From Lachnospiraceae bacterium (GTDB lineage Bacteria > Bacillota > Clostridia > Lachnospirales > Lachnospiraceae): 64,000 nt of DNA. The DNA lies in assembly GCA_910575075.1 (NCBI GenBank), contig CAJTCY010000016.1, forward strand, positions 1 through 64,000. The letters are read 5' to 3'. Every line of letters begins with the position of its first letter. Position 1 is the stretch's first letter. The notes beneath the pieces were generated by a model, which did not search any database, was not told the DNA's origin, and saw only the letters and a list, made by a program, of their open reading frames with translations. Both the position numbers and the translations under genes were made by a program. This document shows positions 48,601-56,705 of the stretch, in pieces.

Positions 48601-51498
48601 ACCTGCTGCCACGGCACCGGTATGGAGAACCATGTAAAATATCAGGAAGCAGCTTATGCTAAGACAGAAAACGATTTGTACGTAGGTTTATATCTTCCTT
48701 CTACGCTTACCTGGAAAGAGAAAGGCGTAAAAGTTGTTCAGGAAACAACATTCCCCTCTGAATCTACCAAGATTATTGTATCAGCGTCTGACGGACAGGA
48801 AGCGTCAGGACAGAATGCAGAAGGAAAAGAAACAGGTACAGAAGAAGCAGGAACATTTAATATGAAACTGCGTGTTCCCTATTGGGCAACAAAAGGATTT
48901 GAAGTAACTGTAAACGGAACCAAGAAGGAATTAAATGCTGAAATCAGCACTTATGTAACACTGCAAAATATCAAAGCGGGCGATGTGATTGAGATTAAGA
49001 TGCCATGGAGCATTCATCTCGATAAAACACCGGATACGCTGGAAGACTCCACCGTGGCAAGTTTCATGTACGGACCATTTGTTATGGCATCCAGAAACAG
49101 AAGTACTGAGTGGCAGAATCTGACAGTGCCGGAAAACTTGGAAAATTATATGAAAGTTTCCACCAATAAGGAAAATGGTTTCCCGATCCTTACAGGAGCC
49201 GGCCTTGAATTTGTTCCGATGTTCGCACCAGAACTTGCTTCTGAGCCGTATCATGCATACTCAAAAGTTGCGGTAATACCGGATGACGGAAGTGAGTGGT
49301 ACAGATTAAAAGCAGACAATAAGACACCGCTGAACGGCAGCATCAGCACCAATGCCAAGGGAATCATGATGAGAGAGGGTTCAGATTTGGTAGTTACCCT
49401 GAAACCAAACGAAGGCTATGCAGTGCGTAAACTGATTGTTAACGGTGAGGATGTAAAGGACCAGATCAAGAATAATGTCTATACATTGAAAAATGTAAGC
49501 GCTGATGTGGAACTGATGGTAACCTTCCGGCCGCCTACAGATAATCCTATGAATCTGGAGTATTCGGCAACGATTGCTTCTGACCGTTCAAACGACCAGG
49601 ATAACTGGTATGGAGAGAAAGAAGACGTCCAGAGAAACTGGGAGCCAGAAACTTCATATTCACATAGCAAAGGCTGGGTAAACTGGTGGACGCCGCCTGG
49701 AGCAGAATGTAAGCTCTGGTATACCTGGGATGATCCAGTTACCATGAATGCTTTTGATATCTATTGGCGTGTAAATAGAACCGATGATAAGAAAGGCGGT
49801 TGGATGAAGACGCCAGGAAGTCTTGAAATCTCTTATTTGGATGAAGAAGGAAACTGGCAGAAGGCAACGCTGAAGACCGAATATGCAGATTGTGTGAAGA
49901 CGGATCAGTACAACAGGATTACATTTGATGAAATTACCACAACTGCAGTCAGACTTGATATGACTATCAATACAAGCGAAGAGAACGAAGTTGCTGGATG
50001 TACAGGCGTATATCGCTGGAAAGTCATGAAATTAGATGCTTCAACAGAGCCGGCAAATAAAGATGCATTAATTGCGTCCATCGAGAATGCAGAGGATGTA
50101 CTGGAAGGCAGAGAAGAATCTGATTATACAGGAGACTATGCGTCTGCATGGACCACATTGTCAGAAAAATTAGCAGCAGCTAATGAAGTAAAAGCTTCAG
50201 AAACTGCAACACAGGATGCTGTGGATACGGCTAAGAGTGAACTGGATGCTGCAGTGGCAGCATTTGTGGATGCAACACTTGACATGAAGCTGGAAGCAGC
50301 AGAAGCCGCAAAGAATGGCAAGGATGAAAATGATTATCCAGTGGCTGCATGGAAAGAACTGACGGATGCCATTGCTGATGCTAAAGCCTTGAAAACAGAT
50401 GAAGAGGCAACTCAGCAGCAGAAACTGGACGCATGTGACAGAATTGACGCAGCCATCAGCAATTTCAAGCCTATTGGAAAAGAAGAGGCAGAAAAGCTGA
50501 AAGATCAGGCAGTAGCAGCCATGAAAGACAAGAACAAGGATGATTATGATACTGCAGTGTGGGATGAGCTGGAAGCAGCTATCAACGCATACAACAGTCT
50601 GCCGGAAAATGCATCAGAGGAAGAGATCCTGAAAGCATACAGACGCCTGGAAGAGGCATTGAAGAATTTTGTTCCTAAGGAAAAACCAGTTGTTGTACCG
50701 GTTACAAATGTTACCTTAAACAAAACTTCTCTGACACTGACAGAAGGCGGCAGCGAGACATTGACGGCAAAAGTAGATCCGGAAAATGCCAGCAACAAAG
50801 CTGTCTCCTGGACCAGCAGCAACCCGAATGTTGCCAGTGTTGAAAATGGTAAGGTTACCGCAAAGACAGCAGGAACAGCAGTTATTACAGTTGCCAGTGT
50901 TGCTGACAGCACGAAGAAGGCAACCTGTAACGTGACTGTAAATGCCAAACCTTCGACTGGCGGTCAAACGCCGGAAGTAAAAGTCAGCAGCGTTACACTG
51001 AATGTGAAGAAGCTGACCATGGGAGTAAAAGAGAAATATACCTTGAAGGCAACTGTTAAGCCGGCAGGTGTAAAGAATAAGAAAGTGACCTGGAAGTCTG
51101 ACAATACCAAGGTGGTAACTGTTAAGAACGGTAAATTGACGGCGAAGAAAGCAGGCAAGGCAAAGATTACAGTAACCAGCGCAGCAGATAAGACCAAAAA
51201 GAAAACGATTACAGTAACTGTGAAGAAGGCGCCTGACAAGAAAGCCAAAGTCACTTTGAATAAGAAGAAAGTGACTCTGAAACTGAAAGGCAAGAGCAAG
51301 ACATTCCAGATTAAACCGAAGGTTTCTTCCAAATATGGAAGCGCATCCTTTAAGTATACAATTGACAAGAAGGGCAAGAAAGCTGTCAAAGTGGATGCAA
51401 ATGGAAAAGTAACTGCCAAGAAGAAAGGCAAGGCAACGATTACCGTGAAGACTTATAACGGTAAGGCAAAAGCAGTTCTGAAAGTAACTGTAAAATAA
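45658..51498 (+). CDS. Secreted GH127/146-type beta-L-arabinofuranosidase, multidomain, 1946 aa
   Basis: A signal peptide ends near residue 35 (VQAAEAEDN). A LamG-like domain spans ~40-220, two atrophied Ig domains ~255-465, then a Big_4-like domain ~475-540. The catalytic GH127/146 domain (~550-1130) has Glu888 in VGEAFPKD, E908 and C910 in CETC, and C983/C984 in TCCHGTG; these correspond to the catalytic Glu/Cys and zinc ligands known for HypBA1. A CBM32-like discoidin domain (~1280-1465), three FIVAR-like helical repeats (~1470-1680), and two Big_2 Ig domains with a Lys-rich tail follow. It would release arabinofuranose from arabinan or arabinoxylan. No LPXTG anchor. Its ribosome site can be hidden by the inverted repeat upstream. 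Confidence 0.88.
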   Translation: MKREKMFQRVLASILSLALVLTGISLQGFMPVQAAEAEDNLLVYYDFVSQNDQAAQIPDASGHNNIAEIEAVSGSARGKYTIVDANIYGRNVKALDLRGGDDGAFLMLPEGILSECEAVTISAWVKLTTDNGYQRIWDFGSGTSKNFYLCSDNYNAGFEGYSAIINNGDGEVGIGKGKNEDDSVKNIDKNRWVLTTVVMNGSKMSLYENGALIGEKETGIKVTDLGATDQNYIAYSQYGDTPTTGQFAEFKIYNKALTAQEIAAMYDVTDQGIVSADDADLDLGDLSHVTEDIKLPAKGVNGSDLAWTSQNSAIEIKDGVAKVTRPAKGADNVAGTITAAISFGQAKPVNKVFDVTVMAEYTDQQIVEHDKEAAAKAVGDLSTIIDKTLVLPAEGEWGSTITWTWEGKAGAKGKIEIPAQADKDGNVTATVTRPPIGSESEEGTLKAAVASGAVSQDLVFDVTLLAYSNSIEIKSVEDVNITTLVGHSPTMPKFVKVTYSDNSTNKMQVRWPDDIEEENYSKAGTFTVEGTLVGEFEKVTATVTVKDEEEVVKTVLSDSFDLNDISLDKIGENGSILTQNQERDITYLKLLDNKRMLYNFYKTFGEDAAIENVKPLGGWDEPGGLLRGHSTGHYMSALALAYASTGDAEIKAKLDEMVAELHKLQNKSQGNAADFETKGVLVKDWSTDPNEWGVGFISAYSPDQFALLEQYTPYGSPNAGIWAPYYTLHKLLAGFLDAYTYTGNEEALTVAKALGKWAYNRLSVLPQEQLTKMWGMYIAGELGGMNESMAQLYIYAKEGGDADADVFLKGAKLFDNTVFFDNLEKNVDDIRNRHANQHIPQVIGALKIFEATVAEGKPDMYYYNVAQNFWDMTVSRYTYSIGGVGVGEAFPKDPYTQAANIMGDRNCETCAAYNMLKMTKMLNNYDPDNAEYMDYYERTLYNQILASQTPNVTSKMHNGTTYMLPIGPGASRDYGDDYNAFTCCHGTGMENHVKYQEAAYAKTENDLYVGLYLPSTLTWKEKGVKVVQETTFPSESTKIIVSASDGQEASGQNAEGKETGTEEAGTFNMKLRVPYWATKGFEVTVNGTKKELNAEISTYVTLQNIKAGDVIEIKMPWSIHLDKTPDTLEDSTVASFMYGPFVMASRNRSTEWQNLTVPENLENYMKVSTNKENGFPILTGAGLEFVPMFAPELASEPYHAYSKVAVIPDDGSEWYRLKADNKTPLNGSISTNAKGIMMREGSDLVVTLKPNEGYAVRKLIVNGEDVKDQIKNNVYTLKNVSADVELMVTFRPPTDNPMNLEYSATIASDRSNDQDNWYGEKEDVQRNWEPETSYSHSKGWVNWWTPPGAECKLWYTWDDPVTMNAFDIYWRVNRTDDKKGGWMKTPGSLEISYLDEEGNWQKATLKTEYADCVKTDQYNRITFDEITTTAVRLDMTINTSEENEVAGCTGVYRWKVMKLDASTEPANKDALIASIENAEDVLEGREESDYTGDYASAWTTLSEKLAAANEVKASETATQDAVDTAKSELDAAVAAFVDATLDMKLEAAEAAKNGKDENDYPVAAWKELTDAIADAKALKTDEEATQQQKLDACDRIDAAISNFKPIGKEEAEKLKDQAVAAMKDKNKDDYDTAVWDELEAAINAYNSLPENASEEEILKAYRRLEEALKNFVPKEKPVVVPVTNVTLNKTSLTLTEGGSETLTAKVDPENASNKAVSWTSSNPNVASVENGKVTAKTAGTAVITVASVADSTKKATCNVTVNAKPSTGGQTPEVKVSSVTLNVKKLTMGVKEKYTLKATVKPAGVKNKKVTWKSDNTKVVTVKNGKLTAKKAGKAKITVTSAADKTKKKTITVTVKKAPDKKAKVTLNKKKVTLKLKGKSKTFQIKPKVSSKYGSASFKYTIDKKGKKAVKVDANGKVTAKKKGKATITVKTYNGKAKAVLKVTVK

Positions 51499-51511
51499 GT
51501 ATCATGACAAG

Positions 51512-51546
51512 GAGACTGTCCCGATTTCGGGGCGGTCTTCTTAATT
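51512..51546 (+). terminator. Intrinsic terminator of the arabinofuranosidase gene
   Basis: AGACTGTCCCG (51513-51523) pairs with CGGGGCGGTCT (51528-51538), with two wobbles, over ATTT. The tail is only moderately T-rich (TCTTCTTAATTTA). Confidence 0.7.
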
Positions 51547-51676
51547 TATATGGAAAAAGGGGCAAACTCGAAGGGGAACAAGCTTTACACCTTATATAGA
51601 CTCTGCTATACTTACATTAGACAGTTAATTTGCCAAGCAGGATAAAAATTTATTATAATATTCAGGAGGAAAGAGA

Positions 51677-52033
51677 ATGAAAGCTCTGTTTGTGGAATAT
51701 CCCAAATGTTCTACCTGCCAGAGAGCGAAAAAATGGCTGATAGAACATCAGGTAGAATTTGAAGACCGAAATATTAAGGAAGAACATCCTGACAGTGAAG
51801 AGCTGAGAGCATGGCATACAAGAAGCGGTTTGGACATCAAACGTTTTTTTAATACCAGCGGAGTACTGTATAGGGAGATGGAGCTGAAAGACCGTTTGTC
51901 CAATATGACCCTGGAAGAGAAATATGAACTGCTTGCCACGGACGGAATGCTGGTAAAACGTCCGATTCTTGTGACTGAAAAAGGCGTGGCAGCAGGCTTT
52001 AAACCAGAAGAGTGGGAAAGACTGGCTGAATGA
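51677..52033 (+). CDS. ArsC/Spx-family protein, 118 aa
   Basis: The N-terminal CSTC (CxxC, residues 10-13) in a thioredoxin-like fold, with RNIKEEHPDSEEL and MLVKRPILVTEKG (the conserved RP), places it in the arsenate-reductase/Spx/YffB family. Length is that of YffB-like members. Neither arsenic resistance genes nor Spx-type RNA polymerase contacts can be judged from this sequence. It overlaps the acylphosphatase gene by 4 bp. AGGAGGAAA precedes the ATG. Confidence 0.8.
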   Translation: MKALFVEYPKCSTCQRAKKWLIEHQVEFEDRNIKEEHPDSEELRAWHTRSGLDIKRFFNTSGVLYREMELKDRLSNMTLEEKYELLATDGMLVKRPILVTEKGVAAGFKPEEWERLAE

Positions 52034-52308
52034 TGAAAATGATACGGGAACATGTTGTTTTTACCGGAAGAGTACAGGGCGTGGGTTTTCGATATAAAAC
52101 GGTCAGGCTGGCACATCATTATGGGGTTACCGGCTGGATTAAGAACTGTTCGGATGGTTCCGTGGAAGCTGAGTTTCAGGGCAGGGAGGAATCTTTGGAC
52201 CTGGTGATACAGGGATTGAATCAAGACAGTTATATCCGCATAGAATGGATTACAAGAAATCCCCTGGAACCAGATATGGAGGAACGGGGATTTTCTGTGC
52301 GGTATTGA
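52030..52308 (+). CDS. acyP: Acylphosphatase, 92 aa
   Basis: The motif GRVQGVGFRYKTVRLA (residues ~13-28), carrying the catalytic Arg, and the Asn in GWIKNCSDGSVE (~38) define acylphosphatase. It cleaves acyl phosphates such as acetyl phosphate. The start overlaps the preceding stop codon (ATGATG...), so it is translationally coupled to the Spx-like gene. Confidence 0.88.
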   Translation: MMKMIREHVVFTGRVQGVGFRYKTVRLAHHYGVTGWIKNCSDGSVEAEFQGREESLDLVIQGLNQDSYIRIEWITRNPLEPDMEERGFSVRY

Positions 52309-52339
52309 AATAAGTAGAAAACATAAAGGAGGAGAAGGT

Positions 52340-53806
52340 ATGCTGAAAAATTGGAACAAACCGGAGAAACCGGAAAGTGCGGAACTGGATGAACGGCTGG
52401 AAGCAGCCAGACAGAAGCTGAGAGCTCAGCAAATGTTGATTAAGGAGCGGAAGCTACCTGTACTGGTATTGTTTGAAGGATGGGGAACAGCAGGAAAGGG
52501 GAGTATTTTGGGAAAATTGATTCTAAATATTGATCCCAGATTTTTTAAAGTGTTTACCATGGACATTCCTACCGAAGAAGAGAAAAGGAAACCCTTTTTA
52601 TACCGTTATTTTGTAAAGATTCCACAGGCAGGTAAATTCTGCTTTCTGGATTCTGGCTGGCTGGATGAGGTTACAAAGGGATGCCTGCACGGGGCGACGA
52701 AAGAGAAAGAGTATAAGAAGCGGATTGACAGTGTGAAACGGTTTGAACGTCAGCTCACAGATAACGGATATCTGGTGATGAAGTTCTTTTTCCACATCAG
52801 CCAGAAAGAGCAGAAAAGCAGGATTAAATCTCTGGAAAAAGAACAGAGTACAAGCTGGCGGGTAAATAACGATGATATCTGGCAGAATGAACATTATGAC
52901 AAATGCCTGAAAGTATATGACCAATACCTCAATGATACCAATGCATCTACATCTCCCTGGTATATTGTGGACGCGCAGAGCCGCAAGTGGGCATTGCTTC
53001 AGGTAGCTGAGACATTGGTCAACGGCATAGACACAGCGCTGCAGAACAGCGCCATGGCAGTGCCGCTTCTGCAGAATGTATTTCCGTTGGAAAAGATCTC
53101 TAAATTGTCAGAAATTCCACTGGACAAAGCCGTTGAGGATGATGAATATAAGAAAGAGCTGAATCAGCTTCAGGATAAGCTGAGGGGGCTTCACAATGAA
53201 CTTTACCGCAAGAAGATTCCGGTAATCATTGCCTATGAAGGCTGGGATGCCGCAGGCAAAGGAGGGAATATCAAACGGATTACCGGAGCTTTGGACCCGC
53301 GGGGGTACGAGGTACATCCAATTGCCAGCCCGGAGCCTCATGAGAAAGCGAGGCATTATTTGTGGCGTTTCTGGAACAGGCTGCCCAAAACGGGACATGT
53401 GGCAATCTTTGACCGAACCTGGTATGGAAGAGTTATGGTGGAGCGTCTGGAGGGTTTCTGCAGTGAAAATGACTGGAAACGTGCTTATAATGAAATCAAT
53501 GAGTTTGAAAAGGAATTGTCTGACTGGGGAGCAGTGATTATTAAATTTTGGGTTCAGATTGATAAAGAGGTACAGTTAGAACGTTTTACAGACCGCCAGA
53601 ACACGCCGGAGAAGCGTTGGAAGATTACAGATGAAGACTGGAGAAACCGTGAGAAATGGGATCAATATGAAGATGCTGTTAATGAGATGATGAAGAAGAC
53701 CAATACTTCTTATGCGCCGTGGCATGTACTGGAGTCCAATGACAAAAAATATGCAAGGATTAAGGCGTTAAAAATCGTAATTGAAGAGATAGAGAAAGTA
53801 TTATAA
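52340..53806 (+). CDS. pap: Polyphosphate:AMP phosphotransferase (tandem PPK2 domains), 488 aa
   Basis: Two PPK2 domains are fused. The first (residues ~30-240) has the Walker A EGWGTAGKGSILGKL, the second (~275-488) EGWDAAGKGGNIKRI plus the lid FDRTWYGRVMVERLEGF. Such proteins use polyphosphate to turn AMP into ADP, saving ATP. Both Walker A motifs retain their Gly-Lys-Gly core, so both may bind nucleotide. AGGAGGAG precedes the ATG. Confidence 0.9.
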   Translation: MLKNWNKPEKPESAELDERLEAARQKLRAQQMLIKERKLPVLVLFEGWGTAGKGSILGKLILNIDPRFFKVFTMDIPTEEEKRKPFLYRYFVKIPQAGKFCFLDSGWLDEVTKGCLHGATKEKEYKKRIDSVKRFERQLTDNGYLVMKFFFHISQKEQKSRIKSLEKEQSTSWRVNNDDIWQNEHYDKCLKVYDQYLNDTNASTSPWYIVDAQSRKWALLQVAETLVNGIDTALQNSAMAVPLLQNVFPLEKISKLSEIPLDKAVEDDEYKKELNQLQDKLRGLHNELYRKKIPVIIAYEGWDAAGKGGNIKRITGALDPRGYEVHPIASPEPHEKARHYLWRFWNRLPKTGHVAIFDRTWYGRVMVERLEGFCSENDWKRAYNEINEFEKELSDWGAVIIKFWVQIDKEVQLERFTDRQNTPEKRWKITDEDWRNREKWDQYEDAVNEMMKKTNTSYAPWHVLESNDKKYARIKALKIVIEEIEKVL

Positions 53807-53885
53807 AACAAAGGTCAGGAAGGGTAATGAGAAATCAGGAAGAAAGGCCTGGACTGGAATTTGCGAAAGGAAAAGGTAGAAAAAT

Positions 53886-54665
53886 ATGGAATTGAAAGAA
53901 TTTATGGATTTATCGAAACTGCAGAAGATTCAGGATGATTTCTCAAATGCAACAGGGCTTGCTGCTATTGCCGTAGGAATGGATGGCCAATACCTGACAG
54001 AAGGAAGTAACTTTACAGATTTCTGCATGAAATATACCAGAGGTTCTGAGGAGGGGCTGCGTCGCTGCGTAAAATGTGATAATGAGTGCACAGGTACATA
54101 TTTCTGCCATGCAGGTCTTATGGATTTTTCTGTGGATATCATGGTGAACGGGGAACAGGTGGGAGCTATTATTGGCGGTCAGGTACTTCCTGCTCCGCCG
54201 GATGAAGACAAATTCCGGCAGACTGCACAGGAACTGGGAGTTGACCCGGAACAGTATATTCAGGCTTTGCGCAAGGTTCCGATAAGTACGGAAGCAAAGA
54301 TTCGTGCATCGGCAAATCTGCTGGGTATTATTGTGAACCAGCTTGTAAATCTGGAATACTTTAAGTATAGCAATGCGGACCGGCTGAATGGCGTACAGAA
54401 AGGGGTGGAGGAATCCAATGAGCTGATTCAGACTATCAATGACAATACCAGCCATTTGAAAGCAATTGCCAAAAAACAGAATATTTTGTCTTTGAACGCA
54501 AGTATTGAAGCGGCGCGAAGCGGAGAAGCAGGAGCAGGCTTTGCGGTGGTTGCCAAAAATATGCAGGACCTTTCTTCTCAGTCGGCAGTAATCTATAATG
54601 ACATTGAGAAGTCTGTGGCAGAAATTACTGAGAGAATTTCTTCTCTGGTTTCTTTGTTTGATTAG
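53886..54665 (+). CDS. PocR-domain sensor with a short chemoreceptor-like C-terminus, 259 aa
   Basis: The PocR ligand-binding domain covers residues ~5-165 (LQKIQDDFSNATGLAAIAVG, CDNECTGTYFCHAGLMDFSV), with several Cys that may bind metal. The last ~90 residues match the conserved MCP signalling tip (NILSLNASIEAARSGEAGAG, then FAVVAKNMQDL). There is no membrane span. PocR domains bind small molecules such as propanediol-type compounds (family knowledge). The MCP part is too short for a full receptor, so it may be a soluble receptor for a chemotaxis or regulatory kinase. Confidence 0.8.
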   Translation: MELKEFMDLSKLQKIQDDFSNATGLAAIAVGMDGQYLTEGSNFTDFCMKYTRGSEEGLRRCVKCDNECTGTYFCHAGLMDFSVDIMVNGEQVGAIIGGQVLPAPPDEDKFRQTAQELGVDPEQYIQALRKVPISTEAKIRASANLLGIIVNQLVNLEYFKYSNADRLNGVQKGVEESNELIQTINDNTSHLKAIAKKQNILSLNASIEAARSGEAGAGFAVVAKNMQDLSSQSAVIYNDIEKSVAEITERISSLVSLFD

Positions 54666-54835
54666 GGCGAGTTTGGGGATTCAATTCCACGCTCAAATAA
54701 ATCTATAATTAAAAAATAAATTTAGTATAAAATGCCTCCATTTACAGATAATAGTACCATAATCAATCGTTGTGCGAAATACTATGGCAGCCAGCGTGCG
54801 AAAATGATAAGAGATATGTAAATGGAGGATTTTTT

Positions 54836-55384
54836 ATGAAAGCAACAGGAATTGTTCGAAGAATAGATGATTTAGGAAGAGTTGTTGTGCCGAAAGAGAT
54901 ACGCCGTACGCTTCGGATCCGGGAGGGTGATCCTCTGGAGATTTTTACAGACCGTGAAGGAGAGATTATACTCAAGAAATACTCTCCGATAGGAGAACTG
55001 GGGCAGTTTGCCGGATTGTATGCAGAGAGCCTTGCCCAGACGAGCGGCTGCCTGGTATGTATTACCGACAGAGACCACGTGATTGCGGCAGCAGGCAGCG
55101 GAAAAAAAGAATTTGACGGAAAACCTATCAGCAAACAATTAGAAAACGTGATCACCGACAGGGAAACCTTCTGTGCCCGTAAAGATGACAAAGGCTTTGT
55201 GAAGATTACCCTGGATGATTCTGGGGAATTTCAGTCTCAAGTAGTATCCACCATTATCTGTGAAGGAGATGCTATTGGATCTGTCGTGATGTTCAACAGA
55301 GACGATAATGGTACCGTAGGTGAGACGGAGAGCAAACTTGCCAGAGTTGCCGCGGGATTTTTGGGGAGACAGATGGAACAATAG
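54836..55384 (+). CDS. spoVT: Stage V sporulation protein T (SpoVT), 182 aa
   Basis: The N-terminal AbrB swapped-hairpin domain starts KATGIVRRIDDLGRVVVPKE (residues 2-21), followed by IRRTLRIREGDPLEIF. The C-terminal GAF-like domain (~60-180) makes it SpoVT rather than AbrB. In Bacillus it controls genes of the developing forespore. Its presence points to a spore former. I start at 54836 (MKATGIVRR), which has a TGGAGGA site; a longer frame from 54770 lacks one. Confidence 0.93.
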   Translation: MKATGIVRRIDDLGRVVVPKEIRRTLRIREGDPLEIFTDREGEIILKKYSPIGELGQFAGLYAESLAQTSGCLVCITDRDHVIAAAGSGKKEFDGKPISKQLENVITDRETFCARKDDKGFVKITLDDSGEFQSQVVSTIICEGDAIGSVVMFNRDDNGTVGETESKLARVAAGFLGRQMEQ

Positions 55385-55411
55385 AGTCCATCTGTTTAAC
55401 GGTATTGTTCA

Positions 55412-56398
55412 TTAACGGTATTGTACAGACGGAACAGTTTTATCCAGCGCACGGAATTCATATCCTTTTTCTGACAAGCGTTTCAGGACTGTGGGGAGAG
55501 CAGCGATCGTAGCATTCTTTCCGCTGCCGTCGTGCATCAGGACTACTGGATGTTCTGCGTTTCCAATGTTATTGCAGATATTGTCTATGATATTTTCTCT
55601 GGTGGTAAGGTTGCTGCCGTCCCCAGAGCTGACATTCCAGTCAAAGTATTGGAAGCCCCGGCGTTCCAATTCGTCAATTATCTCAGTGACTACATAGGAG
55701 GAGCCATTGTTGCTGCCTCCGGGAAAGCGGAACAGAGAAGGGGTATATCCGGTGTTTTCCACTACCCAGTCATAAACTTTTTCAAAATCAGATAAAAAGG
55801 CGTCTTTAGAAGCATAAATCTGACCATAACTGTGACTGTAGGAGTGAAGAGCAAGGGTATGCCCTCTTTTTACGATTTCAGGTAAATATTTGTCATATTC
55901 TTCGTTGTTTTTACATACAACAAAAAAAGTTGCTTTGGCATTGTATTCATCCAGCAGATCCAGAACTTTAGGGGTGAGACTGGAAGGGCCGTCGTCAAAT
56001 GTAAGGTAGGCGATCTTTTCAGAATCTTTTTCCTGAGGGTTGAATCCTTCTGCGTAGAGATTGGGGTAAGGGTCAGTTATGCCCTCCTCCTGAGAAGAGC
56101 TGTCTTCATCTGAATCTGAACGATCGCTATCCTTGTCTTCCGCCAGAGAATCTATCTGATGGGATAACTCAGAAATATACTCGTTCTGCCCTGCCAGATA
56201 AGCTTCTTTTTCTTCCAGTTCTGCAGTACTGTCTGACAATTGGCCGTTCAACTTGGAATTATCTTTCTGCAGCTGGGATGCCTGTGTTTCCAATGTCTGG
56301 CAGCGTCCGTTTACATTCAGATATTGGAATCCCAGAAATCCGCTGCACAGAAGCAGAACGATACATACCAGAGCTGTGATATATGTTTTTTTCTTCAT
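55412..56398 (-). CDS. Membrane-anchored polysaccharide deacetylase (NodB family), 328 aa
   Basis: An N-terminal span (residues ~8-26) is followed by a coiled coil (~35-85) and an acidic Ser/Asp linker. The NodB domain (~125-320) has TFDDGPSSLTPKVLDLL (catalytic Asp and metal Asp), HSYSH (metal His pair), RFPGGSN, and the final LMHDG. It probably removes acetyl groups from peptidoglycan or surface glycan, outside the cell, as PgdA does for lysozyme resistance. AAGGAGAA precedes the ATG at 56398. Convergent with spoVT. Confidence 0.9.
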   Translation of the reverse strand: MKKKTYITALVCIVLLLCSGFLGFQYLNVNGRCQTLETQASQLQKDNSKLNGQLSDSTAELEEKEAYLAGQNEYISELSHQIDSLAEDKDSDRSDSDEDSSSQEEGITDPYPNLYAEGFNPQEKDSEKIAYLTFDDGPSSLTPKVLDLLDEYNAKATFFVVCKNNEEYDKYLPEIVKRGHTLALHSYSHSYGQIYASKDAFLSDFEKVYDWVVENTGYTPSLFRFPGGSNNGSSYVVTEIIDELERRGFQYFDWNVSSGDGSNLTTRENIIDNICNNIGNAEHPVVLMHDGSGKNATIAALPTVLKRLSEKGYEFRALDKTVPSVQYR

Positions 56399-56417
56399 GT
56401 CAGTTCTCCTTTTATAT

Positions 56418-56453
56418 TTTATTTCTGTTTGGCAATTACCTATTTATTTCTGT
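56418..56453. mobile_element. Excision scar of the MITE-like element
   Basis: An 11-bp direct repeat TTTATTTCTGT (56418-56428 and 56443-56453) flanks only 14 bp, ending GGCAATTACCTA. That is the outer end of the family's right terminal repeat (compare GCAATTACCTA at 35487-35497). The duplication length matches that of intact copies. It looks like an element that excised and left one target repeat plus part of one end. Confidence 0.7.
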
Positions 56454-56705
56454 ATTAGTATACAAAAATATAATTGTTTCAACAAGCCCCTTTTGAACGA
56501 ATACATATATAAGTGCGGCAACTCCATATTGCATAAAAAACTTTTGACATTGCAAAATCACAAAATGCGGAAACTCAGGCGCCAAACGACTTGTATATTT
56601 TATTTTTTTGAAATATAATAAAGTTATTGTTTTAACAAAGATAACTGACAGAATTCTGCAGAAGAATTTATCAAAATTAATGGAGAATACAAAGGAGAAA
56701 CTTTC

